Under the pieces are notes generated by a model. The model saw nothing but the letters and a program-made list of their open reading frames with translations, searched no databases and was not told where the DNA came from. The position numbers and the translations under genes are program-made. From positions 4,139 to 41,086 of the forward strand of contig PLST01000461.1 in the NCBI GenBank assembly GCA_003164255.1: a stretch of 36,948 nucleotides of DNA. Reading direction: 5' to 3'. This document shows positions 17,727-27,300 of this stretch, in pieces (the stretch's first letter is position 1; each line of letters opens with the position of its first letter). The DNA comes from Acidobacteriaceae bacterium (GTDB taxonomy: Bacteria; Acidobacteriota; Terriglobia; Terriglobales; Acidobacteriaceae).

Positions 17727-18680
17727 ATGAAGAAGACAGTCTCGGCAATTTTGTTGGCATGCGCGGTGTTGATGGCGGCTCCTGCGCGCAGCCAGGTGAC
17801 CATGACGCGGGATCAAATACTCTTTTACACATCGGACTGGAAAGGCGAACGCTTCCCGGATGGCCGGCCGAAATTGCCGGATGCGCTGCTAAAACGCGCC
17901 GTGGATATGACGATTGAAGACATTTGGGAGTTCCTGCGTGGCCAGGGTTACAACAATCAATTTGATTCGGGCTGGCAGGCTCTTCATATGGATAAGCCAT
18001 TTGCCGGCCGGGCGCTTACAGCCCAATACATGCCAACCCGTCCCGATATGCTGAAAGCGATTGCCGCGGAAGGCAAAGCAGAAGGACGAATACTGGGCGC
18101 AGGTTCCGGGACCAACAGCTGGCCCATCAGCGAGCTGCAAATCGGCGACGTGTATGTTGCGGACGGCTTCGGAAAGGTCGTCGACGGTACGCTGATTGGC
18201 TCCAACCTGGGCAACGCCGTTGCAGCGCGCACTCATACAGGATTCGTATTTGACGCCGGGATCCGCGATCAGGAAGAGAATCGGGAGATTCCGGATTTCA
18301 ACGGATTCTATCGAGGGTACGATCCCTCTGCCTGGGCCAATATGGGGTTGACCTCGATCAACGCCCCGATTCGCATCGGACGCGCGGTGGTGTTGCCGGG
18401 AGACCTGGTTCTGTGCAAGCCGGAAGGAGTCATTTTTGTTCCGGCAATTCTTGCCGAACAGGCAATCAGCTATGCGGAATTCACCTCTTTGAAAGACGAC
18501 TTCAATTTTGAGCTCAACCGCGAAGGCAAGAACGGAGCTCAATTTGAAGGAGGCTGGACGGCTGAAAAGTATGACGCATTCGCCAAGTGGATCGACGCTC
18601 ATCCTGAGAAGCTGAAGATGGAGCGCAGCGAGTTTGACGCCTTATTGGCGAAGGCAAGATTACCGCGCTCGGCCCACTAG
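17727..18680 (+). CDS. Secreted RraA/HMG-CHA aldolase-like protein (copy 2)
   Basis: This 317-residue protein is the paralog of the gene at 14975. ATG 17727 is preceded by GGAGAAGAG and starts a Sec signal (MKKTVSAILLACAVLMAAPA, cleavage near RSQ); the frame is open upstream to 17505 but without a signal. The shared N-terminal extension (FYTSDWKGERFPDGRPKLPD) and the core are preserved: PFAGRALTAQYMPTRPD, then GSNLGNAVAAR with GFVFDAGIRD (Arg180, Asp181), and VLPGDLVLCKPEGVIFVP. Copy 1 has DGAVRD where this has DAGIRD. It follows its dehydratase partner by 179 bp and precedes the MFS gene by 41 bp. I infer pyruvate-type aldol cleavage or a related metal-dependent reaction on sugar-acid products in the periplasm. 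Confidence 0.77.
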   Translation: MKKTVSAILLACAVLMAAPARSQVTMTRDQILFYTSDWKGERFPDGRPKLPDALLKRAVDMTIEDIWEFLRGQGYNNQFDSGWQALHMDKPFAGRALTAQYMPTRPDMLKAIAAEGKAEGRILGAGSGTNSWPISELQIGDVYVADGFGKVVDGTLIGSNLGNAVAARTHTGFVFDAGIRDQEENREIPDFNGFYRGYDPSAWANMGLTSINAPIRIGRAVVLPGDLVLCKPEGVIFVPAILAEQAISYAEFTSLKDDFNFELNREGKNGAQFEGGWTAEKYDAFAKWIDAHPEKLKMERSEFDALLAKARLPRSAH

Positions 18681-18721
18681 ACGGCAGCCCCTCGGTTCAG
18701 GCAAAGAGAATTTGAGAAAAG

Positions 18722-20119
18722 ATGTCCATAAGCCAGCTGAAGAAACCCGGTCGCGGTGTGCCCAAGCGCTACCTGCTTGTGTCGTGGGTATTGGTATTGA
18801 GCGCCGTTGCCTTCATGGATCGCACCAATATTTCGATTGCCGGTGTATCGATCTGCCGGGAATTCGGAATAGATAACGCACATCTCGGCTGGATTTTCAG
18901 CGCATTCCTGATCGGCTACGCCTCGTTCCAGATTCCCGGCGGAGTCCTTGCACGCCGCCTTGGTCCGCGCCGTGTAATCGCGATCGGCGTGATATGGTCG
19001 GGGCTCTTTACCGCTCTGACCGCGTCCATTCCGCGGGGCATCCGCGGGGCGCTTTTCCTGCTGGTTCTTATCCGGTTCTCCCTGGCGGCAGGCGAGGCCA
19101 TCACGTATCCGGCGGCAAACCAATTTGTCGAGAGGTGGTTTCCGATTGAAGAGCGAGGCAAGGCCAACGGCATCATCTTTGGCGGCGTCGGGCTCGGATC
19201 GGGACTTACGCCGCCAATCATGACGGCCATCATGTTGCACTACGGGTGGCGCGCTGCATTTTGGTTCAGCGCAGTTGTGGTTTTGCTGGCGGGAACCATA
19301 TGGTACCTGGTAGCACGCGATACGCCGGAAGAGCATCCCTGGGTGCGCGCTGGGGAACTCGAAGTCATCGTCAAGGGCCGCGGCGACGCCGGGAGGCAAG
19401 CGGACAAACTCGCCGTGGCTGCAGCTTCAGGAGCAGAGGGGAAGCGGAGGGTACCGTGGAGCAGAATACTTCGAAGCAAAGAGATTCTCGCCCTGACGGG
19501 AAGCTATTTTACGTTCGGTTACGTGGCCTGGATTTTCTTTAGCTGGTTTTATATCTATCTGGTTCAAGTGCGCGGCCTGAATCTGAAGACCAGCGCGGTC
19601 TACTCCATGTTTCCCTTTATCGCCATGACGCTTGGCTCTCTTACCGGCGGAGTGGCCAGCGACTGGCTCTCGCGCCACATCAGCTTGCGCGCCGGCAGGT
19701 GCTTTCTGCCTGCCTTCGCCTTGGCCTGCACGGCGCTTCTGCTTTCCGTCGGGTCGAGAGCGCACGATGCTCAGACTGCCACTCTTGTTCTCGCGTGTGG
19801 AGCAGGGGCCTTGTATCTGTCGCAGAGCAGCTTCTGGTCGGTCACCGCCGATTTCGCGGGGCAATACTCCGGGGTTGTGTCCGGGACTATGAATACCGGC
19901 TGCCAGTTGGGTGGCGCCGTAACTGCATCGCTCACGCCCATGATTGCCGCTCACTTTGGTTGGGGGGCATCTTTTCTGACTGCGACCGTGCTTGCTGCTC
20001 TGGGCGCAATTGGTTGGCTCATCGTCAATCCCTCGGCGCGGCTCGATGGCCTGGGGCATTCGGCGCCGCGACTGACCCATGTTACCGAACCAATGATCTC
20101 CGCAGGAGCGGACTTATGA
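18722..20119 (+). CDS. MFS transporter, anion:cation symporter (hexuronate/galactonate-type)
   Basis: This 465-residue inner-membrane protein has about 12 hydrophobic segments and belongs to the ACS branch of the major facilitator superfamily (ExuT, DgoT, GudP relatives). Clear signs are the first helix ending in FMDRTNISIA, the motif-A-like loop GGVLARRLGPRRVIAIG, RFSLAAGEAITYPAANQFVE, FPIEERGKANGIIFGG and the central loop with TPEEHPWV. Known members take up hexuronates, galactonate or glucarate by proton symport, which suits the neighbouring dehydratases. Start ATG 18722 follows GAGAAAAG. Its stop codon overlaps the start of the next gene (ATGA at 20116-20119), so the two are translationally coupled. 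Confidence 0.9.
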   Translation: MSISQLKKPGRGVPKRYLLVSWVLVLSAVAFMDRTNISIAGVSICREFGIDNAHLGWIFSAFLIGYASFQIPGGVLARRLGPRRVIAIGVIWSGLFTALTASIPRGIRGALFLLVLIRFSLAAGEAITYPAANQFVERWFPIEERGKANGIIFGGVGLGSGLTPPIMTAIMLHYGWRAAFWFSAVVVLLAGTIWYLVARDTPEEHPWVRAGELEVIVKGRGDAGRQADKLAVAAASGAEGKRRVPWSRILRSKEILALTGSYFTFGYVAWIFFSWFYIYLVQVRGLNLKTSAVYSMFPFIAMTLGSLTGGVASDWLSRHISLRAGRCFLPAFALACTALLLSVGSRAHDAQTATLVLACGAGALYLSQSSFWSVTADFAGQYSGVVSGTMNTGCQLGGAVTASLTPMIAAHFGWGASFLTATVLAALGAIGWLIVNPSARLDGLGHSAPRLTHVTEPMISAGADL

Positions 20120-23100
20120 AAGTCGTATTACTGATTGTGATCTCGATTTCCTGCGTGGTGAGTGGCTATGGGAGTTCGGTGTATCCCACACGTCTCGACG
20201 ACCCCGCCGCCATTTATCTAACCCCCGAGGACTTTCACGTTCAAGGCGACGGGAAGGCGGATGACAGCTTGGCCGTCCAAGCTGCCATCAACAAGCTCCA
20301 GGAGACCCGGGGCGAGGGAATTGTCTTTATTCCCGAGGGCCGCTACCGGATTACGAGGACCATTTATCTCTGGCCCGGCATTCGCATGATCGGGTACGGC
20401 AGCCATCGCCCTGTCTTTGTTCTTGGCGAAAACACGCCGGGTTATCAGGATGGCATCGCCTACATGTTCTTCTTCGCAGGTGCGCGTCCTAACTCCGGAA
20501 CCGTTATTCAGGGGGGCGTTCCACTGCTGGGCTTCCACATGCCGCCAACGCCTCCAGGAGTTGTTCCGCCGGACCATGCAGTGCCCGACGCCAATCCCGG
20601 CACCTTCTATTCTGCGATGAGCAACATCGATTTTGAAATTGGGCCTGGCAATGGGGGCGCTGTGGCGATCCGCTTCCATGCGGCTCAGCACACCTATCTC
20701 AGCCACATCGACTTCAATATTGGCTCTGGATTTGCCGGCATTCACGAGGTTGGCAACGAGGCCGAGGATCTTCATTTTCACGGCGGCAAGTTTGGCATAA
20801 TGGCCCGTAAACCTTCGCCGAACTGGCAGTTCACTCTCATCGATTCCACCTTTGACGGTCAGCGCGAAGCCGCCATCCGCGAGAACGAAGCGGCACTCAC
20901 TCTGATACACGACGAGTTCAAAGATGTACCTACAGCTGTCTCCATCGATCCGCACTATTCCGATCAGCTTTGGATATCGGACGCGCGCTTCGAGAACATT
21001 TCCGGCCCCGCCGTTCTCATCAGCAACGAGAACAGCCGCATGACCGAAGTGAATTTCGAAAACATTGTCTGCAGTCATACTCCGGTCTTTGCAAAATTCC
21101 GCGAGAGCGGACGGGAGTTTCGCCAAGCCGCAGAAGCTTATCAGGTGAGTGTCTTTTCCCACGGTCTCAGGCTTGAGTCTCCAGGGGCATTGGCGGCATT
21201 CCATACCAGTTACCAGGCGACGCCGCTTGCGATGCTTCCGCCGGCTGTGCCACCGGCCATTCGACCGCTGCCGGATGCATTACAGTGGGTCAATGTCCAC
21301 ACCCTCGGTGTTCAGGGCGATGGACACAGTGACGACACGGCCGCGCTGCAAAAGGCGATCGACCATCATCGCGTACTCTACTTTCCCAGTGGCCGCTATC
21401 TTCTGCGGGACACTCTTACTCTGCGCCCAGACACCGCCCTGATCGGCCTCCATCCAAGCACGACACAGTTTGACCTGCCCGATGGAACGCCGGCGTTTCA
21501 GGGGCCCGGCACTCCCAAACCGCTCTTGCTTGCTCCTGCCGGCGGCGCCAATGTTCTTGTTGGACTGGGCATCTACACCGGTGGGCTGAACAGCCGGGCC
21601 ACGGGCCTGTTGTGGCACGCGGGCAGGGAATCCCTTGTCGACGATGTTCGCTTTCTGGGCGGCCACGGCACCAATGCGCCGGATGGCTCCCGGATAAATC
21701 CCTATAACAACACGCACACGGCCGATCCCGATTTGCATCGTCCGTGGGACTCGCAATACCCAAGCCTTTGGATCGATGGCGGCGGTGGAACCTTCGCCAA
21801 CATCTGGACTCCCGATACCTTTGCTCAAGCCGGCATCCTGATCTCCAACACCACCGTCCCCGGCTTTGTGTACGAGTTGTCGAGCGAGCACCATATGCGT
21901 GCGGAAATCCAGATAAGGGATGCACACAATTGGCAGATCTACGCCCCTCAGACAGAAGAGGAGAGCGGCGAAAGCGGACATGCCTCATCGCTCGAAATCG
22001 ACCGGTCGAGCAATATCACCATTGCCAACTATCACGGATATCGCGTCACTCACATGGAAGAGCCATTTCCCTACGCGGTGCGCGTGTCGGATTCCAGAAA
22101 TATTCATTTCCGCAATGTGCATGTCGACGCCAACTGTTCCATCGTCATCTGCGATGCCTCGGGCGCATGTCGTCAGTTGGTGCGTTCCAACAAAGTTCCG
22201 TTTGAAGATGCGATCGTAGACCAGACACTGCACGCGGTGGTTCGCGATCGCGAGTTTGCTTACCTAGATCTCTCCGACAATCAGGCAAAACCCGCGTCCC
22301 ACCCCGTTTCCAGCTTCACTGAAATAGGCTCCCAGCCCGAACTTCTGGCCACCGGCTTCTTCAACATCTCCGGAGCCGCCGTCAACTCCGCTGGCGACCC
22401 TTACTTTGTTGACGCCCATTTTCAGCGTATCTACCGGTGGTCGCCCAAGTCGCGGAACGCCGTTGTGGTTCGTGACGCCCCGCTCGATCCCGTCAATCTC
22501 GTCTTCGACAAATCCGACAACCTTGTGGTTCTCTCTTCCGGCGGCAAAGATCTCACAGCCTATGCCTTCCGGCCGGATGACGCGGAACAGCAACTCACTC
22601 TTCTTCAACCCCAGCCCGCCAGTAACCACCCCGGACGGACGGCTGCGCTTCCGGTCGACTATTGGTTCAACGGGGACTTTGCCAATACGTTGTCAGCCAC
22701 ACAGCCGTACACCTACACCACTCTCGAGGGGATGTTCAGGAAGGGGCTCGGAGGCCGCAAAGCTCTCGAATTTGTCTCCCCGGATGGCAGCCTGTTCATT
22801 CCGACTGACCCTGCGCTTGTGCAGGGGGAACCATACTTCGGCACCAAATGGGCGCCCGTTCTCGAGGCCTACGGCCTGGTGAAGGGAAATCCCGGCGAGA
22901 CGTTCTATGCAACAAACGAGGCTGAACAACGGACCTATCGCGGAACACTCAACCCCGACGGCACTCTTTCTAATATAGCCACCTTCGTCGAGCGGGGCGG
23001 AGAGAGCCTTGCTCGGGACGCCGAAGGTAAGGTCTATATCGCCGCCGGACAAGTCTTCGTTTACTCACCTAAGGGCGAGCCACTCGGCACAATAACAACT

Positions 23101-23199
23101 CCAGAGCGCCCACACGATATTCTCTTCGGTGGTCCGGACCATCGGACACTGTATCTGCTCTCGGATCACTCTTTGTATTCTGTCCGCATTCGACCTTAA
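20116..23199 (+). CDS. Secreted fusion of two pectate-lyase-like domains and an SMP-30-like propeller
   Basis: The protein has 1027 residues and starts at ATG 20116 within ATGA of the MFS gene; the frame is open upstream but the signal peptide begins here (MKVVLLIVISISCVVSGYGS). Two right-handed beta-helix halves each start with the Pectate_lyase_3/GH55 hallmark: VQGDGKADDSLAVQAAI near residue 42 and VQGDGHSDDTAALQKAI near 396, followed by FIPEGRYRI and YFPSGRYLL. From about residue 737 the chain changes to a propeller resembling SMP-30/gluconolactonase (AVNSAGDPYFVD, RDAEGKVYIA, ILFGGPDHRTLYLLSDHSLY). Where lactonases have a metal-binding EGP motif this protein shows NISGAAV, so lactonase activity is doubtful. 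A role in binding or cutting an acidic polysaccharide is inferred from the fold and the coupling to a sugar-acid transporter. Confidence 0.78.
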   Translation: MKVVLLIVISISCVVSGYGSSVYPTRLDDPAAIYLTPEDFHVQGDGKADDSLAVQAAINKLQETRGEGIVFIPEGRYRITRTIYLWPGIRMIGYGSHRPVFVLGENTPGYQDGIAYMFFFAGARPNSGTVIQGGVPLLGFHMPPTPPGVVPPDHAVPDANPGTFYSAMSNIDFEIGPGNGGAVAIRFHAAQHTYLSHIDFNIGSGFAGIHEVGNEAEDLHFHGGKFGIMARKPSPNWQFTLIDSTFDGQREAAIRENEAALTLIHDEFKDVPTAVSIDPHYSDQLWISDARFENISGPAVLISNENSRMTEVNFENIVCSHTPVFAKFRESGREFRQAAEAYQVSVFSHGLRLESPGALAAFHTSYQATPLAMLPPAVPPAIRPLPDALQWVNVHTLGVQGDGHSDDTAALQKAIDHHRVLYFPSGRYLLRDTLTLRPDTALIGLHPSTTQFDLPDGTPAFQGPGTPKPLLLAPAGGANVLVGLGIYTGGLNSRATGLLWHAGRESLVDDVRFLGGHGTNAPDGSRINPYNNTHTADPDLHRPWDSQYPSLWIDGGGGTFANIWTPDTFAQAGILISNTTVPGFVYELSSEHHMRAEIQIRDAHNWQIYAPQTEEESGESGHASSLEIDRSSNITIANYHGYRVTHMEEPFPYAVRVSDSRNIHFRNVHVDANCSIVICDASGACRQLVRSNKVPFEDAIVDQTLHAVVRDREFAYLDLSDNQAKPASHPVSSFTEIGSQPELLATGFFNISGAAVNSAGDPYFVDAHFQRIYRWSPKSRNAVVVRDAPLDPVNLVFDKSDNLVVLSSGGKDLTAYAFRPDDAEQQLTLLQPQPASNHPGRTAALPVDYWFNGDFANTLSATQPYTYTTLEGMFRKGLGGRKALEFVSPDGSLFIPTDPALVQGEPYFGTKWAPVLEAYGLVKGNPGETFYATNEAEQRTYRGTLNPDGTLSNIATFVERGGESLARDAEGKVYIAAGQVFVYSPKGEPLGTITTPERPHDILFGGPDHRTLYLLSDHSLYSVRIRP

Positions 23200-23429
23200 T
23201 TGGTGCAGACAACATTGAACATGGGAAACTGTCAATCGCTGGAGAGGACTGGCCTTGCCCTCAGAATGCGTATCTCTTAACCGGACGGATTTTGAGGATT
23301 GAATTCATCCCCGTCGTCGGGGCGGTGGAAACATGGGAATCGGCCTCATCGGATTCCAAGGATTGTGGGAAGGGCTGAAAACGGCACGATCGTTTTCCGG
23401 GCTTTCCATAAGCCGTCATGTCCATGGCC
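23200..23429. other. Intergenic/decayed region
   Basis: I find no gene here. A short hairpin (CCCCG 23309-23313, loop TCGT, CGGGG 23318-23322) lies about 110 bp after the pectate-lyase-like gene and could end its transcript. The rest joins onto an IS-derived scrap. Confidence 0.4.
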
Positions 23430-23633
23430 TGCCTCGATCGCCGCGAACTCCTGGGCGGCGATCTTTACTGCTGCATCCATCCAGTCTCTCGCGAACTGCG
23501 GTGGGCTTTTATGGTGCAGCGTTGAGTGCATGCGTGTTTGGTGACACCACACGAAGCGGCGCCAAGAGACGAATCCGACTAATGTTCTTGAGGAATTGCC
23601 GTTGATCGCGCAAATCAGTGGCCACACACTCAT
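23430..23633 (-). mobile_element. Remnant of an IS3-type transposase (C-terminal scrap)
   Basis: On the minus strand, about 23545-23463 reads QTRMHSTLHHKSPPQFARDW followed by MDAA. The R-x-H-S-T-L-x-x-x-S-P-x-x-F-x-x-x-W pattern is the conserved C-terminal end of IS3-family OrfB integrases. Nothing of the DDE core is left upstream and I see no terminal repeats. It lies exactly where the 5' half of the GH27 gene should be, so an insertion followed by deletion probably removed that half. The boundaries are approximate. Confidence 0.45.
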
Positions 23634-23639
23634 CGCTCA

Positions 23640-24230
23640 GTGCAAACTGGGAGCAACAGAGTGGAGCGAACGGTCACGCTGATCGGGCTTGGATTGAAGG
23701 AGGATTATCGGATCGGCATGATCGATATCGTAGACATCAACGCAGACCTGTACGCGTTTGCGGGTCCCGGGCATTGGAACGATCCTGACATGCTGCAGAT
23801 CGGCAATGGTGGCATGACGCCGGTGGAATATCGAACCCAGTTCAGTATGTGGGCCATGATGGCTGCGCCTCTGATGGCGGGCAACGATCTTTCGGCTATG
23901 TCGGAAGATACAAAGTCGATCCTGATGAACAAGGAAGTGATAGCTGTTGATCAGGATCCGCTGGGCGAAGCCGGTCGTCGGGTTTGGCAAAATGGGAATC
24001 TCGAAGTATGGTCACGCAATCTGACTGGTGGGTATCGCGCCGTAGTCTTGTTGAACCGGGGAACGGCGGCCGGCATCATCACCGTGCATTGGGCGGACAT
24101 CGGATACCCTGACTCATTGAATGCCCAGGTTCGCGACCTGTAGAAGGCAAGAGAAATGGGCAGCGTGAAGAGTTATTATACAGCCGAGGTTGCTTCGCAC
24201 GGTGTTGTCATGCTGACAGTCATGCCATAG
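23640..24230 (+). pseudogene. Truncated GH27 alpha-galactosidase with internal stop codon
   Basis: Homology to GH27 alpha-galactosidases (melibiases) begins at about 23690 and covers only the C-terminal part: YAFAGPGHWNDPDML, GNGGMTPVEYRTQFSMWAMM, AAPLMAGNDLS and IAVDQDPLG, then the start of the C-terminal beta-domain. The N-terminal half with the nucleophile region (usually Y-D-x-C) is absent. The frame stops at TAG 24141-24143 after QVRDL, where relatives have VRDLW. Reading through that codon, the same frame continues (KAREMGSVKSYYTAEVASHG) and closes in the usual way at TAG 24228-24230 after VVMLTVMP. So a Trp TGG codon most likely became TAG. With both lesions the gene cannot make an active enzyme. 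Confidence 0.88.
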
Positions 24231-24392
24231 CATCACGAGTCGGCCCACATGCCTTTTCTGTATGACATTGATTTCCAGCGATGCAGCACCTTTGCAGTGC
24301 AGAGGTCGCGGCCGAACCGGAACAGACATCTCGAAACGAAGCAAAGAGAAGTACGGCGGCTCGATTTCAACTCAATCCATCAAGAGGTCACC

Positions 24393-27300
24393 TTGGCAAA
24401 TCAATACAAATCGCTTGCTTCTCGTGCAGTAAGGCTCGGAAAATCCACAGTTACCTCCATGCTTCTGGGAATCATTTTTGTTCCACTCGAGAATGTGGTT
24501 CATGCCCAGGCCCGGGCGTTCATGGGATCGATCACGCTGCCAACTTATCAAGAAGGCCCACCGGATCCAAACCCGCCCTTCGACGCTTATGCACCCGAAG
24601 GCTCCAATTATCCCTATACTATGCGAACCAACCTGACCGGCGCAAAGGTGGAACACACGTGGCGTGCGGTCATCCTCGAAAACGAGTATTTGAAATGCAC
24701 AATCCTGCCTGACTTAGGCGGACATATCTACACTTGCGTGGATAAGATCAGCGGAAAGCCGATGTTCTATGAGAATCCAACGATCAAGAAGGCGAAAATC
24801 GGTCACCGCGGGGCCTGGGCTGCTTTCGGTCTCGAGTTCAACTTCCCTGTTTCGCATAACTGGGTGTCACTTTCACCGGTTGACTTTGCCTACGCGACCA
24901 ATACGGACGGCAGTGCTTCGGTGACGGTCGGAAACATCGACCGGCCCTACGGGATGCAGTGGACGGTTGAACTGGTGCTCCGGCCAAAGTCCGCGCTTCT
25001 CGAAGAGCATGTTATCCTCTACAACCGTAGCGACGTGCGTCATCGTTACTACTGGTGGGACAACGCCGCAGTGCAAGTGTGGGATGACTCACGCATCGAC
25101 TATGCAATGAAGTTTGTCGCTTCGCATGGCTTTACGGATGTGTATCCTTGGCCGAATCTCCGCCCGGGCGGAAGAGATTTCAGGTTTATCGCGAACCAGC
25201 TAGACGGCCCTGTCTCCTACTTCGCGCATGGAAGCCATGAGACGTTCATGGGTATCTGGAACCCGAAGACGGATACAGGCACGGCGCAGTATTCCAAGTA
25301 CGAAGACCTTCCTGCAAGGAAAATCTGGTCGTGGGGAGTTGATGCCGATGGGTTGGCGTGGAGGACAGCGCTCTCCGATAACCAGAGTGCCTATGTCGAA
25401 GTGCAGGCCGGACTCTTTCGCAATCAGGAAACGTATTCGTTTCTAGATCCTGGCCAGACGATTAGCTTTACTGACTATTGGATGCCCGTGCGCGGAACCG
25501 GTGGGATTTCGCGTGCGAATGAGGCAGGCGTGGTCAAGCTCGACGTGCAGGACGCACAGCTTACGGCTCGCCTGAATGTGAATGCGCCAATCGCTGCAGC
25601 GGAAATTTCGCTCGTGGAGGGCAGCCGGGTTTTATGGCGTGAAAAATCCAATCTGGACCCTGCGAAGACTTGGACAAAAACAATAGGCCTGCAGGATTCA
25701 ACATCCGCCGTAACGTTTGAGCTTAGAAATCGGGACGGTCACTCGCTCCTGCGACAAACGGAGGGCGAGTATGACATGGACCCCACGAGCTCGATCAAAC
25801 CCGGGCCGCAGGCCGCTTATGTGATGCCCGGGCCGGAGCAGCGATCGGAGGATGACTGGTTGCAACTCGGCACAGACCAAGAGCTCAATGGAGAGGTCGT
25901 GCGGGCGATGACAACTTATGAAACCGCGCTGAACAAGTATCCCCGAGGATTTTCCCTGGAAGTGGCAGCGGGGCGGCTGGCCACAGCGCTGCAAAGATAT
26001 GCGGAAGCAGTTCCATGGCTCGAAGACGCGCAAAGCCGGGGCACGGCCAATTCTGTTGTGGCCTATTATCTGGGAATCGCTGAGGAGGGGTTGGGGAATC
26101 CGCGTGCGGCAGAAACTGCGTTTGAGATTGCGTACCGTCAGTCTTCGATGCGAGCGGCAGCCGGCATAAAGCTGGGCGAGTTAAAGGCGCGTGAAGGAAG
26201 ACTTCAGGCCGCACTCGACTTCTTCAAGACCGCTGTGGATGCCGATCCGGAGAACGGCCTAGCGCAAGAACAGTTAGAAGCTGTTACGCGTGCATCCGGG
26301 GCTGCAGCGGACGCTGATAAAGACGCTCACCGGGCCCTGAGAAAGTCTCCCACCAGCGATTTCCTCAAGGAAGAGCTTGGCATTACGGATGTGGGGCATC
26401 TCGCCGCCGATCCGTACCGTGTGCTGCGCGTCGCTGCACAGTATATGGACCTTGGGCTCTATCAAAAGGCCTTCAACGTCCTGACCCCGAATTACAAGCC
26501 GGTTCCTGAGGATGAAATTGAGCCCGGCTCTGTACTTCCACAGGACCATGCTCTCGTGATGTATTACGCCGCATACTGTCGCATGAAGCTTGGCGAAAGT
26601 CGGCGCCATGATTGGGAGGATGCGTCGAAGCTCTCGACGAGCCTGGTGTTTCCTTCGACGGAGACGGATCGTATCGTGTTGGAGGCAGCGCTCGATGAGA
26701 ACCAGGCAGATGCTTCAGCACACTACCTGCTGGGAACACTGCTTTTTTCCAAAGGACTATTCGATGACGGCATGAAGCAGTGGGGCGATGCGAAGGCTAT
26801 CGCGCCAAACAAATCCGTAGTCGACGCGGATTTGGGGAATGCATGGCTCCTGATCAAGCACGACATGGTGCGCGCAAAGCAGGCCTTCATTGAAGGGTCA
26901 ACGAGTGATCCCGGCAACGCGGACATCTACATTGGCCTGGACCAGGCGATGAGCCTGACTTCGTCGCCCGCAGCAGAGCGCGCGACCATGCTATCGCGCT
27001 ATCCTCACGCGGACAGCCCGCAATCCACAATGCCGGTAAATCTGGTTTATCAGCTTGCACTGACGCGGGCGGAAGCGGGTCAGTACGACTCGGCATTCGC
27101 CCTCTTCAAGGACCGATTCTTCGCCCGCGAAGAAGGAGGAATTTCCTCGGACCAGGTACTGTTTGAAGTAGAGTTGATGCGGGCCGAAGCGGATGCGGCA
27201 TCCGGAAACTGCGAGCCAGCCGAGGCCTTTCTGATCAAGGAAGCTTCTTCGCCGGAAACAACCAAAGCATCTCGGACGCTTTTCAAGATGGCTGGGATCG

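Noticed and set aside
19699..20115. Upstream extension of the pectate-lyase-like frame into the MFS gene
   Set aside because: The signal peptide starts at ATG 20116 and the ATGA overlap is a normal coupling; the extension is a shadow of the MFS C-terminus.
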